Positions 11,920 to 24,300 of a DNA stretch of 64,000 bases are shown here, piece by piece. Each line of letters begins with the position of its first letter. Position 1 is the stretch's first letter. The DNA lies in NCBI GenBank assembly GCA_014058105.1, contig JACGCM010000510.1, positions 868,001 to 932,000 on the forward strand. The letters run 5' to 3'. Source of the DNA: Kingdonia uniflora. Taxonomy: Eukaryota; Streptophyta; Magnoliopsida; Ranunculales; Circaeasteraceae. Position numbers and translations under genes: made by a program. The notes below the pieces were generated by a model. It saw nothing but the letters and a program-made list of their open reading frames with translations. It had not been told where the DNA came from and searched no databases.

Positions 11920-12611
11920 TGTAGGGGCATGATTTTGTAGAGGGGAAACCTTGCTCTTACACCTTGAAGGTTACCCTCGACTAGGGGTTTTAGCAAATAT
12001 AAAAGATAATAATAAACTAGATTACTGCGCTAACATACTTGGCGTGGAGTTCAGGAATTGGGGTTCTCCACGACCTCTAGCGAGGATTTGAATAGAAGAT
12101 TGTATAAATATTGACTTAGTCGACAGTTCGAGTTAGGAAAAGGTTACAGGGTACTCGAAGGTAATGTTAGGAGGGTTTTAGGCAGAGTTTTTCTAACCCC
12201 CTCATAGTGTTTCCTCTTTTCTATTTATAGGAGATAAAAAAGGGACGAGTCACTATGTGAGCTCAGATTATATGTATACCCCTTGGGGTAGTTGTTCTGT
12301 ACGATAAGTCGGTTCTGACACTGTTGCTGTCTGGCAACTTGTTTCCACTATTCTGTCTGGTGAGCTGGCTGTCAGGTGTGTCAGTCTTCGACCATGTACT
12401 GCTATGGTCGAAGCCTCTTTGAAATTGGTATTGACCGACTATCTTTGTCTTTGGCTTTGACTAGCTTGCTGTGGCCTTCGAGTATTCAGTTAGTCTTAGA
12501 AGGCTTCATGGATTTTGATGTTACCTTGCTGGACTTCTAGTCTCTTACTAAGCTTTGATGTAGCCTTCGAGTATTCGACTAGTCTTAGGAGGCAGCGAGT
12601 AGGCTACTACA
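11920..12611 (-). repeat. 3' LTR of E1
   Basis: It is a 692-bp copy starting TGTAGGGGCATG and ending CTACTACA on the + strand, nearly colinear with 37679-38369. The related solo LTR at 44562-45270 shares the same ends. Confidence 0.92.
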
Positions 12612-12781
12612 TTTGCCCCCTCTCAGCTAGTGACTCAAAGATTATTGTAGACGGTCCGTGGTGAGAAAAAACTATTAGGCATGGGAAATTGAAAAGTTGA
12701 CTGGTATAAATATGAGGAGTTCGAAGGTCATTAATGATGATGATAGTGATTAAGGAGGTAATTAATGGTCCATAAACAAGG

Positions 12782-13171
12782 TATAAATAGGGCTTGTTAG
12801 GGGGAAATTGTGCTCAATTACTGTTCATCATCCTCCCTGTTGAGTAAAGTAGTAGAATCCACTCCGAATACATGTTATCAACGGAAAATGGAGGAGAAGC
12901 AAAAATGAGTGAATGTCAAGACTATGGTTATGAGGCAAAGATATTTTTAGGACTGAGACTTGGGGGCACCAATGCCGGATGTGGTGGAGCTGGACGAAGG
13001 AGACATGATCTGCGGGAAGCCGTTCGTTTACTGGTAGAGAGTATTACAATTTTGTTTCCCGAGCGTGACTCAACGGTCCTATATGTTGTGGCACCTGGCA
13101 GAGCGACTGGTGGAAGTCAAAGATATTGCCAAAGCTTGTATGTGGTATTGGAAGAACTGCCCTGTATGTAA
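12782..13171 (+). pseudogene. E1 antisense small ORF with its own TATA box
   Basis: TATAAATA at 12782-12789 lies about 90 bp before an ORF at 12872-13171, opposite to E1. The reading in one frame starts MLSTENGGEAKMSECQDYGY. An overlapping frame reads RQRYF, then DVVELDEGDMICGKPFVYW and ends WYWKNCPVCK. I compare it with the small antisense ORFs of E2 (28431-28724) and E4 (57783-58136): all lie next to the 3' LTR, contain an R-Y-F/I or similar stretch, and several end in a Cys-bearing tail. The similarity is weak for this copy. Function is unknown. Confidence 0.4.
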
Positions 13172-13958
13172 ATAGGGGAGGTTTTTTTTTTTTTTTTTTT
13201 TTGTCTTATTGTAGGAAGGGATTAAATGAGGAGATTTATAATATGTGTTGTGGTATTTCCGCCTTTGTTGTCTGAATGAAACAGATGTTTTGTTTTATCG
13301 AAGTATACCAATGTAGGGTAAAGAGTATTGATAATAGAGATCTTAGGTCGATGATAATGTAGGCACGGTTAAGCTTCGATATAAAAACAAATAAGAATAG
13401 TAAAAAAAATTGTGACTTCAGTAAGATAGAAGATAAGATGATAAAATTCTGTGATAATATTTGAGACTTCGGTTAAAATGTGGTCGAGGGTGCGAATATG
13501 GTTGAGCTTATAAGATGGCTCAGAGAACGAGGGTATGCGTGGCTTCGATTGTAGAGACTGACAGCCTGAATGGCAGATGTATTAGATGTGATACTGTTCA
13601 TGGGGCAGTGTACCGAAGCAGGCCATAATTATATTTCCTTGGGAATGGGGTGGAGGCCACATGTGGGTTGAGTGAAGTTGATGTGGCAGGCTCGGATTGG
13701 GTATCAGGAATCTGGTATCGAAGGAAGAGAATTATCGAAGGCATGACCAAGTATAGTCGCTGGTTTTGAGATGGAATCGAGGGTTCGAGAGAATAAGGGA
13801 AATACTTTGTTTGGGGAAAATGTGGAATGCACGCACGTGTGTATAACTAGGGACAGTCTGGTAAATACTCATAATGCATGAAAATAGGAGAAAATGGGAG
13901 GAGTGGGGGTAGTGGTAATGATGATGGTTGGGGAAACCGAGTCGGTTTTGGGGCCTGT

Positions 13959-15273
13959 TATTTAAAGAGGGGAGAAAAAAAAAGAGAAATACCAACACTG
14001 CTTCCACTCAAACTAGAGAGAGGCACAGGCAAGAGAGAAGACCACCATTGTAGCTGTTGAAGTAATTGCAGAGAAATAAGCATGAGATGCCATTGTTTGG
14101 ATTTCAACTTCGATACGTTCAACGTTATCAAACAGGTATGCCTTTGATTGCCTGATAGAGATTTCATCTTTTTGTGTGTGTGTGTGTGGATCTTGGGTGG
14201 GTGAGGGGATAAGTGTTTTGCTGAGACGTCGGGAAAGGCGTAACTGGGGTGGGGCGTAATAGAAGAGGTTGGGAAGTTTGGCAGAGAGTAAATGCCGAGT
14301 GATGTGAATTTGGGGAATAAAAGATATAGTACTCGAGTATTCGGTCATAGTACGGCCGATGGGTGTGCGTGGGTATGTAATAGTGCAGTAAGAGATTAAA
14401 AATTGATACTCAAATATATCAAGCTAATGTCAATCCTCTTCTTCTATAGTGTATAATGCGTATCCGTCGGCAATGTCAACAACTGGTCGAGAGAGGAGTC
14501 ATGAGTAGATGGTCGAAAGAGATGAATCGGCCAAAGCAAGGCGGCTCTTAGCCGAAAAGGAGGAGGATGTGCAGGTAACTGCATAATCGATGATAAATCT
14601 TTGCGCTACGAACCCAGAGGAAGCAGGGCGGCATGCTGAATTGGTTTAGCGGCAGGTAAGTTTATTTTTATGTTTGAAAGTGAATATATGTTTCGAGGAT
14701 TGCTAAGTAGCCGAGGTATTGATGATTCGTGCAGATTTATGCTTGGATGATTTCCTTTACTAGGGCACAAAAGGCGACGAGTGAGAGGCTAAAGGAGACG
14801 AGGGTGAGCTCACAAAGGGGACCATTATATCGCTGGAGACCCGAATCGGAGTATTATAACGAGAATAATTGCGCATTTGAGCTGATACGGCGAGGGAGAT
14901 GCAAGCAATGATCGAACAATGCGAGACAAAGGTTGGAGTACTTGGGGTGAAGGTTTCCAGTCAGGAGGAGCAGTTACGAAATAATCATGCACATTTTTAG
15001 GCAAAGTACGACCTGGAGTGTGATGTGACCACAACCCTGAAGACATTCGTGGATGGGTTGGGATATGATCCAGACACCCTCGAACTGTACCCTCCAACAG
15101 AGGAACCCTCTGTCAAAGATGTTATAACCATAGAGGGGATAAAAGTAGACCCTGTGGTCAGAGATGCTAGAGTGGGCCTTGTGGGAAAAGGTGTTGGTGG
15201 TGGGAATGTAGAAGAAAATCTTGCTAGAGAAGGGGTAGCTGAACCTGTAGAGGATGCATGTGATTGTGCGTGA
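13959..15273 (+). pseudogene. E1 antisense coiled-coil gene with leader exon and introns
   Basis: A TATTTAAAG box at 13959-13967 precedes a non-coding leader that ends AACAG/GTATGC near 14133. An acceptor CTTCTATAG ends at about 14449, directly before an ATG near 14456 (MRIRRQCQQLVERG). Further donors (GTAACT near 14576, GTAAGT near 14656) and an acceptor (GTGCAG near 14733) are visible. The last part, to 15273, reads AKYDLECDVTTTLKTFVDGL and ends in an acidic Val/Gly/Glu tail. The layout matches the antisense genes of E2 and E4. Stops interrupt it; function unknown. Confidence 0.5.
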
Positions 15274-15481
15274 GTAGGTTATTTTGAGAAGAAAACTTTT
15301 CAGGCTTTTGTTGTCTGTAATAAACTATTCTGGTTTATAATGTATGTTGAGATTGTACTTGATTTTGGATTTGAACAATTTGATATGTACTGGTATATTT
15401 GTGTACTCGAATGAACTTGCTAGTATATTTGATATGTAGACTGGAAAATGTTGAAAACTGCAGGTTGGCAATGAATCAAAG

Positions 15482-15945
15482 CAAGAAGTGCACAGGACTT
15501 CGAGATCGTCCCCAGGTACTTCTATCTACGGGTTCAATCCTGATCGAAGCATAATGTGGCCGACCCCAATGCATCCCCGAGTGTCCAGCCTATTAACCAT
15601 TCTTGTCACATGGGAGTGCTCAAATTGGAACTTGGAAAAACTTCGAGGTCACCCCCAAGTATCAGTCGGGTCTAAGGGTTGACATGATACTTAGGTTTGA
15701 CCAACTCAAGAAGTTCACTAGACTTCGAAGGTCGCCTCCGGGTATTCCTATCCGCGGGTATGATCCTAAGCGAAGCATAATGTGCTTGACCCCAATGCAT
15801 CCCTGAGTGTCCGTTCTGTTGACCATTCTGCCACTCGGGAGTACTTGAATTGAAACCTTGAAAAACTTTGAGGTCGCCCCTAAGTATCAATCAGGTCGAA
15901 GGGTTGACATGATACTTAGGTTTGACCAACTCAAGAAGTTCACTG
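15482..15945. repeat. tandem pair of ~226-bp repeats in the E1 3' region
   Basis: Two copies, starting near 15482 and 15708, share blocks such as CGAAGCATAATGTG, GACCCCAATGCATCCC and TTGACATGATACTTAGG. A third partial copy starts at about 15934. They lie between the antisense gene and the integrase end. Confidence 0.85.
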
Positions 15946-15999
15946 GAGATATTAGATGAAGCTCAAATGAGAAAAATATATTTATTGATTATACTGTGG

Positions 16000-17508
16000 T
16001 TACATCAGCTGTGAGGGGTGGTGGCCGCAGCCTGTTGTATGACACTAACTGCATTGTAGTCCAAGGATTGGGTAGGGGCTCCTCAGATTTTGTCATTAGG
16101 TAATAGGATCTTTTGTCAGTTTTATCATACACGACATAAGGTCCTTCCCAGGATTCGGCTAACTTGCCGGCATTGCGAGGTTTTGAAGAGGGTGTGACCC
16201 GTCGAAGTAATAAATCTTCGATATTGAAGCTTCATGGTTGAACCCTTTTGTTGTATGACTTCTAGAGAGAAATCTGATAACGTCTAAGGTTAGCTATGGC
16301 TTGGTCTGTGGTTTCATTGATCCATAACATATTGCATCCAAGTTCGAACTCATTATCTTCATCGGGACGATTAGGGTCGCATGTTGGCACTTTGAACTGA
16401 GTGGGCAAAATAGCTTCGGTACCATAGGCCAAGAGGAAAAGAGTATAACCCGTCACCTTTCGTGGTGTAGTATGGTAGGCCTAGAGTACATGTTGTAATT
16501 CTTGAACCCACCGACCATTCTTCTCGTCCACACATTTTTTAAGACTATCGACTATAGTTTTAATGATTGCTTTGACCTGACCATTTCCCTGTGGTCAATA
16601 AGGGGTTGAGGGGGAAAGGATAATGTTATACTTTTTGAGAAAATTGTAGACTTTGTTCCCTACGAACTGTAGACCGTTGTCACATCGAATCATATGTGGA
16701 CAATCGAAACGTGTAATAATATTTTCCTAGAGGAACTTGGTGACTTCTTCTTCCCTGGTTTGATATAAAGGCACGGCTTCGACCCATTTAGTGAAATAAT
16801 CTGTGGCGACTAAGATATGTTCTATGATGCCCGAAGCTTTGGGAAAAGGGCCCACTAGATCAATGGCCTAGCGCTTGAATGGCCAAGCAACTTGGCTACA
16901 ATGGAGTTCTTGTGAGGGGTTTAGAATATTATGGGCGTGACATTGGCATTTTTCAGAGTACTTCACATATTCTTTGGCTTGCTTCTTCATATTGGGCAAG
17001 AATAAACCCTGGGTGATTTCTCAGAGAGCTATGGATCGACCAGCGGTGTGGGAACCGTAATTGCCTTCGTGGAGTTCAGTAAGTATGGGGGCGGCTTCGC
17101 GTTGGGAAATTTAATGGAGGTGTACACCATTTGAGGATTTGCGGTGTAGACCACCTTTGAGAATGGTATACCGTCGCCAGCTTTTCAGTAATGAACGTTT
17201 GGCTTTTGGGTCCTTTAGTAAGGTAAAAATGTTGAAGTATGCTAGGAAAGGGGTATGCCAGTCGTCAGGATCAAGACTCTCGCCCCGAGTATTGATGGAG
17301 TTGGCCTCCATCTGGTCGATACTTGGGCATTTGAGTACTTTGATATTAAGGGTTCAAGATTTGGACTGGCCTAGCATGGCTGCGATGTATGCGAGGGCGT
17401 CGGCATGCCTGCTTTCGCCTCGAGGGTAATGTGTAATCGATGATTTTTCAGTAAAACAATCCATGCACTAGCAGACGAGTACTGCATACTGAGCCATGCG
17501 ACCATTTG
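16000..17508 (-). pseudogene. E1 second RNase H (3' part) and integrase
   Basis: On the - strand it opens with the tail of the second RNase H (RHADALAYIAAMLGQ). It continues through a zinc-binding region (KCQCHAHNILNPSQEL), AIDLVGPFPKASG, DYFTKWVEAVPLYQTREEE, IRCDNGLQFVG and GNGQVKAIIK. The end of the domain, TGYTLFLLAYGTEAILPTQF, is followed by a long C-terminal domain. The first two catalytic Asp residues (AIDL, CDN) are seen. The final Glu (GNGQAE in relatives) is replaced by Lys. Stops are frequent. It inserts cDNA in intact relatives; this copy is dead. Confidence 0.85.
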
Positions 17509-17513
17509 CCTGG

Positions 17514-18008
17514 TGTAGTATCATATTCCCTAGATTCGACAAGAGTAAGCCAGCACAGTGTAGTCGAAGACAGTCATACATGATCGAAGACAGATAACAT
17601 TCGAGAAAATACCACAAATCCTTGACCTACTAAAAGTAGTCGTTGTGCTTGGTTAAGAAAGAGCTATTAGAGATCTGCAAAGTTTGCCTACTACCTCCGG
17701 AATAGGAGACTGTTTATTTCTATTTGTAAACTGTCTGTATAGACTATAAATATAGGCAGATAATAGATTATTGAGGACCCCGCAATCTGTAACTTTACTA
17801 TCTTTACTTTCTAACACTACTATCACTCCAACAACTTGTAATAACTAACAACATACTGGATTTTACATCAAAATCCTCCCCGAGGTCATGGTTTTTCTCA
17901 GCTTTTACTGAGTTTTCCACGTAAAATCTTATTTGTTTAACCTTTTATTACATTTTCCTTTCGAATAGTATTGGCAAAGATTATCTTTTCGGAAAACACA
18001 CCACTACA
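17514..18008 (+). repeat. 5' LTR of E2
   Basis: It is a 495-bp direct repeat with TGTAGTATCAT at the start and CACTACA at the end. A likely TATA region (ACTATAAATATAGG) lies near 17743. The R/U5 part carries the GAGGTCATGGTTTTTCTC...TTTTCCACG module shared with the other Gypsy LTRs here. Confidence 0.93.
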
Positions 18009-18169
18009 ATTTGTGCCGTTTGTGAGAATTACCATACTTTTCTTTACCACCACTGATCTAAAAACCTTTCGATGAGAAACATGAATCTTTGAAGCTATTC
18101 CAGCACTATAAGAGACCACGAGATCGATCTGATACCAGAAACAGTAGACCTGCACAGTGCAGTGATCGA

Positions 18170-19720
18170 CCTTCAAAAATAAATGGAATCAGAAAATGCC
18201 AAAGGATTGGAAGATCAACGCATTCATTCTCAAGCTCTTCAGGTGGAGAGAGACGAACGTAGGAAAGCCTTGAACCAGCAGATTCGAACACATCCAAAGG
18301 AAATAGAGAGATTAAGGAGATTCCATGATTGACTTATTGGTCGACAAACATCACTTCTACTTGCTCGAAGCGATCATCAGTCAAGAACAACTTAGCGTGA
18401 TGATCAACCAAGAGAAGACGGGTTATAATTTTTCGATCCAGTTCCAGAAATCGAGACAGGTCTTCTCGACATTTTTGTTTGACATCCTCGGCATCGACAA
18501 CTCAAGGAAGTCGACGTACGGGTCATCAAACTCCCCCACCACCAGAAAGAAGACCAATCAGGGATCGATTGGGACCAGAAGGACAAAGAGATTTTATTCC
18601 TCAAGTTGCAACCTTATTAATTCCTCCACAGCAGTTCGTCACCTTGGATGACCTAAACAATATAATCTAGGCCATAAACTCTAATATCCTAGGCCGAAGA
18701 TCTGTGCTTGATAGAATCGAGACAAGCCCCATCTCCCTTCATCTCGAAGTTATGCCTATCCCAGAAAATTTCTACATGCCGAAGTTCATTTAATATGCAG
18801 GACTCACTAACCCACTTACCCATATACGACATTTTAAAGCCACAGTGGGATTATACTCCAAACTCGACCACATACTTTACAGGCTATTCAATATGAGCCT
18901 GAAAGAAGAACCTCTCAGATGGTTCCATATGATCCAAGAAGGCTCCATCACGACATTCAGCCAGTTGCAACGTTTATTCGAGTCGAATTATGCTTACGCT
19001 AAGGAGTGAGAGATTACTGTGGATTCCTTATTTTTCTTCGAGCAGGGCTCGAAAGAAACCTTAGCAAGCTTTTACAAGCGCTTCTTGTAGGAAACTCAGA
19101 AAATTAGGAACTCAGATCCCAAAATTGTCATTCCAGCCTTCACCTCCGCTCTACACATCGACTTTAAGGTTCGAGAAGAGCTTACTCTGCACAAGACAGA
19201 ATAGTGACATAAAATGATTGATGTAGTTAATAACTACATCGAGCTAGAACAATCCGAGAAGGATAAAGTGAAAAGGTCCTCTGCCATCCATTCTTGACTT
19301 ACAACCTCATCTCCACCCCAAAATTCGACCACTACTGACGCACCTAAACAATGGGACTGAAACGTTGACAATAACAAGAGGCCCAACAGAAAGGATGGAA
19401 GGCCCGACAGGCCTGTCCCAATTTTACCCCCAATAACAATGACTCTCTCCACTATATTACCAACGATAAAGGGAGATAAGTATTATCGAGCACCACAAAT
19501 AATACACGATCTCCCCAACAATCCTTCATGTCAGTATCACAATGTGCATTGTCACGAAATTGACAACTATTACTCTCTCATTCGAATCTTTCATCGCATC
19601 CTCTTAGCAGGAAGGCTTCATAATTATGTCCTCGATATCCAAAAGTTCCTCAAGGATGAGACAAAGAACAAAGATGTTGAACAGAATCAAGGCCGAGGGT
19701 AGGCTCGCTACCTGTATATG
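18170..19720 (+). pseudogene. E2 gag
   Basis: Several short open segments in different frames give gag-like pieces: a Gln/Arg-rich helix (SQALQVERDERRKALNQQ), a proline patch (HQTPPPPERRPIRDRLGP), then LTHLPIYDIL and downstream fragments to the protease. The capsid region can be followed only in pieces because of many frameshifts. A gag role is inferred from position between the primer site and protease. Confidence 0.6.
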
Positions 19721-20335
19721 ATTGAAATTGAAAAAGGAAAGAAAAAGAAACAAGACGACCAGATAACATCCTGTTGCAAAATGACCTCCTTAGATAAATT
19801 AACAAAACTTCTTCCAAGCTTGAGTAAATCAAAGCATCCATACCATATCACCTTCGAGGACTGTGATACCAGCCACGTAAAATACCCTCACGATGACTCT
19901 CTCGTTATTATGCTCAACGTCGGACAGGACTTCCTGCATACATTTTTCGTCGATACAGGAAGCGCAACAGATGCATTGTTCTTAAGGGCAATTGAAGTCC
20001 TAGGTCTTACAGACTCTGTGAAAGCTTTGAAAACAACAATCACCGACTTCAACGGTTTGAAAGAATCGGCCACAGGAGAAATTACTTTGCCAGTTCAGGC
20101 AGGATCAAAAATAGCATTCGCAAAATTCCTTGTCATTAATGCTGAGTCCAAATATTTGGGCATTTTAGGACGAAGTTGGTTGCATTCGATCAAAGCAGTA
20201 CCTTCTACATATCATTTGGCATTAAGATTTCTGACATATCACAAAATCTATGAAATCAAAGGTAGCCAAGCGGTTGCACGTATGTGCGAGAATACCACCA
20301 CCAATACACATTTAACAAAACTTCTCAAAGCATAA
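19718..20335 (+). pseudogene. E2 aspartic protease region
   Basis: A 205-residue ORF contains TFFVDTGSATDALFL (retropepsin DTG core), FNGLKESATGEITLPVQA and SKYLGILGRSWLHSIKAVPS, the typical order for a Tat-lineage protease. The active DTG is intact. Upstream it is linked to the end of gag, downstream to RT after a stop. It cleaves the polyprotein in active elements. Confidence 0.85.
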
Positions 20336-20559
20336 CAACTACAGCAGGAAACACTCACCACATTCGAGTAGCATGACACCAAAATAGTTGAATCCATTGA
20401 ACTCGATGGTCTAGGGCGTTACACCTTCATCGGCTCCAAACTATCCACCGACGAAAAAGAAGCCATGATCCAGCTACTTAAGATAAACATCAAAATTTTT
20501 GTATGGACTTTTCAAGAAATGCATGGTATTGATCCATAAATCGCGTGCTACCAACTCAA

Positions 20560-21495
20560 CTTCCTTCCAGACAGTAAAACTGTCATAAGTTATACAGAAA
20601 CGATGAAACCTAGCTCCGCGCCTCCACGATGCAGTGAACGAAGAAATTGATAAACTCCTTCTGGTAGGATTTATTCGTGAAGCCAAGTATCAGAAATGGG
20701 TTTCTAACATCGTAGCAGTCCCAAAGAAAAATGAAAAGATTAGGGTTTGTATTAACTTCACAAAACCCAACAAGATTACATCTAAGGATAGTTTTTTGCT
20801 ACCACCGATTCCGTAACTCCTCGACTCTGTCACAGGGCACGAACTTCTTTCCATGATGGATACAACCTCCGACTACAATCAGGTTCCATTTGCCGAAGCT
20901 GATCAAGAAAAGACAACCTTCATTACTGAAATAAGCCTCTACTATTACACAGTGATGCCTTTTGGGTTAAAAAAATGTAAGAACTACTTATCAAAGGCTT
21001 GTTACAAAAATGTTTAAAAATTACTTTGGAACAATCATGGAAGTCTACATCAACGATATGATCTGCAAAATCTTGAAGCACGAAGATCATTCCAGTCACC
21101 TCCAAACCATCTTTGATATCTTTCGCAAATACCAGATGAAACTCAATCCAGAGAAATACCAATTCGGAGCCGCATCTGGCAAATTTCTGGGATACCTGGT
21201 CAGCAAAAGAGGAAACGAAATTGATCCTGTACAAATCAAAATACTTATCGCAATGCCATATCTGCAAATTAAGAAAGATGTCCAAAAATTTCTAGGCAAG
21301 ATCGCCGTTCGTCACAGATTCATCTCCAAGTCATCTGATCGATGCAATCTCCTTTACCTCCTTCTTCGTGGCAATCCCATTGCACTTTCCAGGAAACAAC
21401 ACAAGGAGATCATTTGGACTCCTGACTGTCAGTTAGCCTTCCAGAATCTTAAACAATACTTGGGGGCGTTCTCATATCATGAGTACTCTAGTTGA
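20560..21495 (+). pseudogene. E2 reverse transcriptase
   Basis: Segments in RT order: NEEIDKLLLVGFIREAKYQK, VAVPKKNEKIRVCINFTKPN, LSMMDTTSDYNQVPF, then after a frameshift near 20980 EVYINDMICKI and MKLNPEKYQFGAASGKFLGY. The YIDD catalytic motif has become YIND, removing one of the two metal-binding Asp residues. A stop breaks PPIP/LLDSV. The copy is inactive. Confidence 0.88.
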
Positions 21496-21616
21496 TGGTG
21501 AAACACTAACGATGTACTTATCCACAACTAAATCTTAAATAATACTTGGGGGCGTTCTCCTATCATGAGTACTCTAGTTGATGACGAAACACTAACGATG
21601 TACTTATCCACTTATC
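21445..21616 (+). repeat. 86-bp tandem duplication inside the E2 RNase H region
   Basis: The block from AATCTTAAACAATACTTGGG at 21445 is repeated from 21531 with few changes. The copies share TTCTC(A/C)TATCATGAGTAC and AACACTAACGATGTACTTAT. It shifts the reading frame and is absent from the matching part of E1. Confidence 0.85.
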
Positions 21617-22440
21617 CACAACTGAATATTCTATTAGTTACGTCCTTATTCAAGAAGATGAATTAGTAGAAAAACTAATCTACTTCATCAGCGAGACAGT
21701 CATGCCTGCTAAAAATAGATACACAACAACAGAAAAATAACTACTCGCCTTGGTCTACAACTCTCAAAAACTTCATCCATACTTTCAAGCTCATCACATT
21801 AAAATCATCACCAAGTATCCCCTCAAATTGGTATTCTCAAAGAAAGACAAATCTCAAAGAATTCAGCAATGATCTGCTTTCTTTTGCGAATACGACATCT
21901 TCTTTGAGCCCCAGATATCTATCAAGGGACAAGCAGTAGCTGGCTTTTTGGCAGACTTTTTAGTCGAAGACCATGATTGGGATGAACTTGAAGAAATCTT
22001 CACAGATGACTCAATTGCAGAACCAGGCGCATGGTCCAAAAACTCGGGTTGGTGACTTTTTACAGACGGATCAGCTGGACCACGCGGATCATGGATTGGC
22101 ACCGTCCTCGTTACACCATCCAATCATCGCATCGGGAAAGCTATAAAGCTAAACTTCTATGCCACCAATATTGAGACCGAATATAAAAGAATCCTACACG
22201 GTCTAGATCTCGTACTCACACTCGGAATGAAAGAATTGGCAGTCTACATCAATTCTTTACTCGTGGCAAATCATTACAACATGACATTCCGCACAATGGG
22301 AAAAATAGTTGATTATGCAGCCCTGGTCGAAGAAAAGATAAACAAATTCAAGCACGTATCGATATCTTACTTACCTCGGCAAGAAAATCGGCATGCCGAC
22401 GCATTAGCTTACATCGCTGCCATGTTGGGGGACAGTGAGA
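21617..22440 (+). pseudogene. E2 RNase H and second RNase H
   Basis: The first half (TRKIIYFISETV-like, AGFLADFLVEDHDWDELEE) is the connection region. The second half is an archaeal-type RNase H: FTDGSAGPRGSWIGTVLVTP, GMKELAVYINSLLVANHYN, and the end SISYLPRQENRHADALAYI. The first Asp of the DG motif is intact. A stop after NSGW and frame breaks are seen. A double RNase H is diagnostic for the Tat group. Confidence 0.82.
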
Positions 22441-22699
22441 AAAGATTTTTAAAAATCAAAGTCATTGAGCATTCCAGCCTCGATATACTATCAACACTGC
22501 AGATCACCATTGCTAAAGATGAAGACCCTGAAGACTGGAGAAGACTATTTTATGCCTACCTCAACTCCAACATCTTCCTAAGTAACAAGGAAGAAGCCCG
22601 TTCACTTTTGGCCAAGTTCCCCAGATTCACAGTTCAAGGTAAAGTCTTATATCGTCTCACTGGAGGAGGACCACTTATCGAATGCATCTCTAAAAAACA

Positions 22700-23763
22700 A
22701 GCTCAGATAAAAATCAAAGAACTTCACGGAGGTATATGTGGCACACATATTTTAGGAAGATCATTAGCCCAGTGGGCATTCACACAAGGACTATACTGGC
22801 CCTAGATGAGACAAGATTGCGAAGATTTTGTGCGTAAATGCTACAAATGCCAAATCTACACTCAAGACATCAAAAGTCCAGCCCTCGACTTGCATATTAG
22901 CAATATCTTCTGGCCGTTCAAACGATGGGGAATCAACATCATTGGACCTTTCCATCCAGCATCGGGAAAATGAAGGTTCGTTCTAGTCGCCACTGATTAC
23001 TTCACAAAATGGGTCGAAGTAGTTCTTTTATGCCATACTGATGAAAATGAAGGCATCAAGTTCCTTTAGGAGCACATAATCACCAGGTTTGGATGCTCAC
23101 AAATGATACGCTCCGACAAAGGCAAACAATTTATTAGCACAAAAGTCTTTGCTTTCCTCCATAAATACAAAATCCAGCTATCCACAACCCTTAAGGAAAC
23201 GGACAAGCTGAAGCCATTAACAAAAGCATCAAATTAGGTCTATGCAAGCGTCTCGATGATGAGAAAGGCAGGTGGGTCGACGAACTACTCAGTGTTCTTT
23301 GGGCATACCAAACCACTCATTAGGTCTCAACAGGTTACACTCCGTTCATGATGGCCTTCGGTACTGAAGCAGTAATACCTTCAAACCTCGACCTACAAAG
23401 TAACCGAAGGAAAATCCCAGATAAAGATAATGAGCTTGGTCTCTTCTGCAACCTCAACTGGATTGATGAAACCTGAGACAAAGTTATTACAAACTTGGGA
23501 CGATACCATGGCACATTGAAAAAAGTTTACAACAAAAAAGTTCAAAAACGAAAATTTAGTATTGGAGACCTCATCCTTCGACGAATTCAAGATAATACTA
23601 GGCCTAAAAATTTAGGAAAATTATCAAAAAACTGGGAGTGGCCATACATTGTCAACGACAAAATAGATAGTGGCCCTTACTGGCTGATGATTGAAAACGA
23701 AATCCAACTCGAATATCCATGGAATACTGCTCAACTAAAACTATTTTACAGAAAAACACTGTA
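22700..23763 (+). pseudogene. E2 integrase
   Basis: Order: GGICGTHILGRSLAQWAFTQ (HH end), CYKCQIYTQDIKSPALDLHI (zinc Cys pair), WGINIIGPFHPASGK (catalytic Asp expected here, replaced by Asn in INIIG), VATDYFTKWVEVVLLCH, MIRSDKGKQFIS (second Asp) and a frame-shifted tail. The C-terminal part KVQKRKFSIGDLILRRIQDN ends at 23763. Stops occur throughout. The first catalytic Asp looks lost. Confidence 0.83.
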
Positions 23764-23818
23764 ACCATTTTCATAGATTCAAATAAACAATCTTTACTAT
23801 CACTTAACTCATTATAAT

Positions 23819-24300
23819 TTTGACTTGATCTCGATCCATACTTAACAGGTATGCACCAGACAATCAATCATCTTTACTATTTTGACTTGATCTTGATCCA
23901 TACTTAACACGTATGCATCAGACAATCAATCATATTTACTATTTTGACTTTATCTTGATCCATACTTAACAACTATGCACCAGACAGTCAATCATCTTTA
24001 CTATTTTGACTCGATCTCGATCCATACTTAACAAGTATGCATCAAACAGTCAATCATCTTTACTATTTTGACTTGATCTTGATCCATAATTAACAAGTAT
24101 GCATCAGACAGTCAATCATCTTTACTATTTTGACTTGATCTCGATCCATACTTTATAAGTATGCATCAGACAATCAATCGTTACTAACGTGACTTGATCT
24201 CGATCCATACTTGATAAGTATGCATCAGATAATCAACCATCTGTATGATCCTCTATTATTCTCGATTCATACTTTATAGGTATGTATCCAGACTATCACT
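23819..24300 (+). repeat. 62-bp tandem array after E2 integrase
   Basis: Units starting at 23821, 23883, 23945, 24007, 24069, 24131 and 24190 share TGACTTGATCTCGATCCATA and GTATGCATCAGACAATCAAT. The spacing is 62 bp, with one unit of 59 bp. A degenerate copy extends to about 24300. Confidence 0.93.

Noticed and set aside
23819..24300. Possible CRISPR-like array
   Set aside because: Units are directly adjacent with no unique spacers, and the context is a plant retrotransposon.
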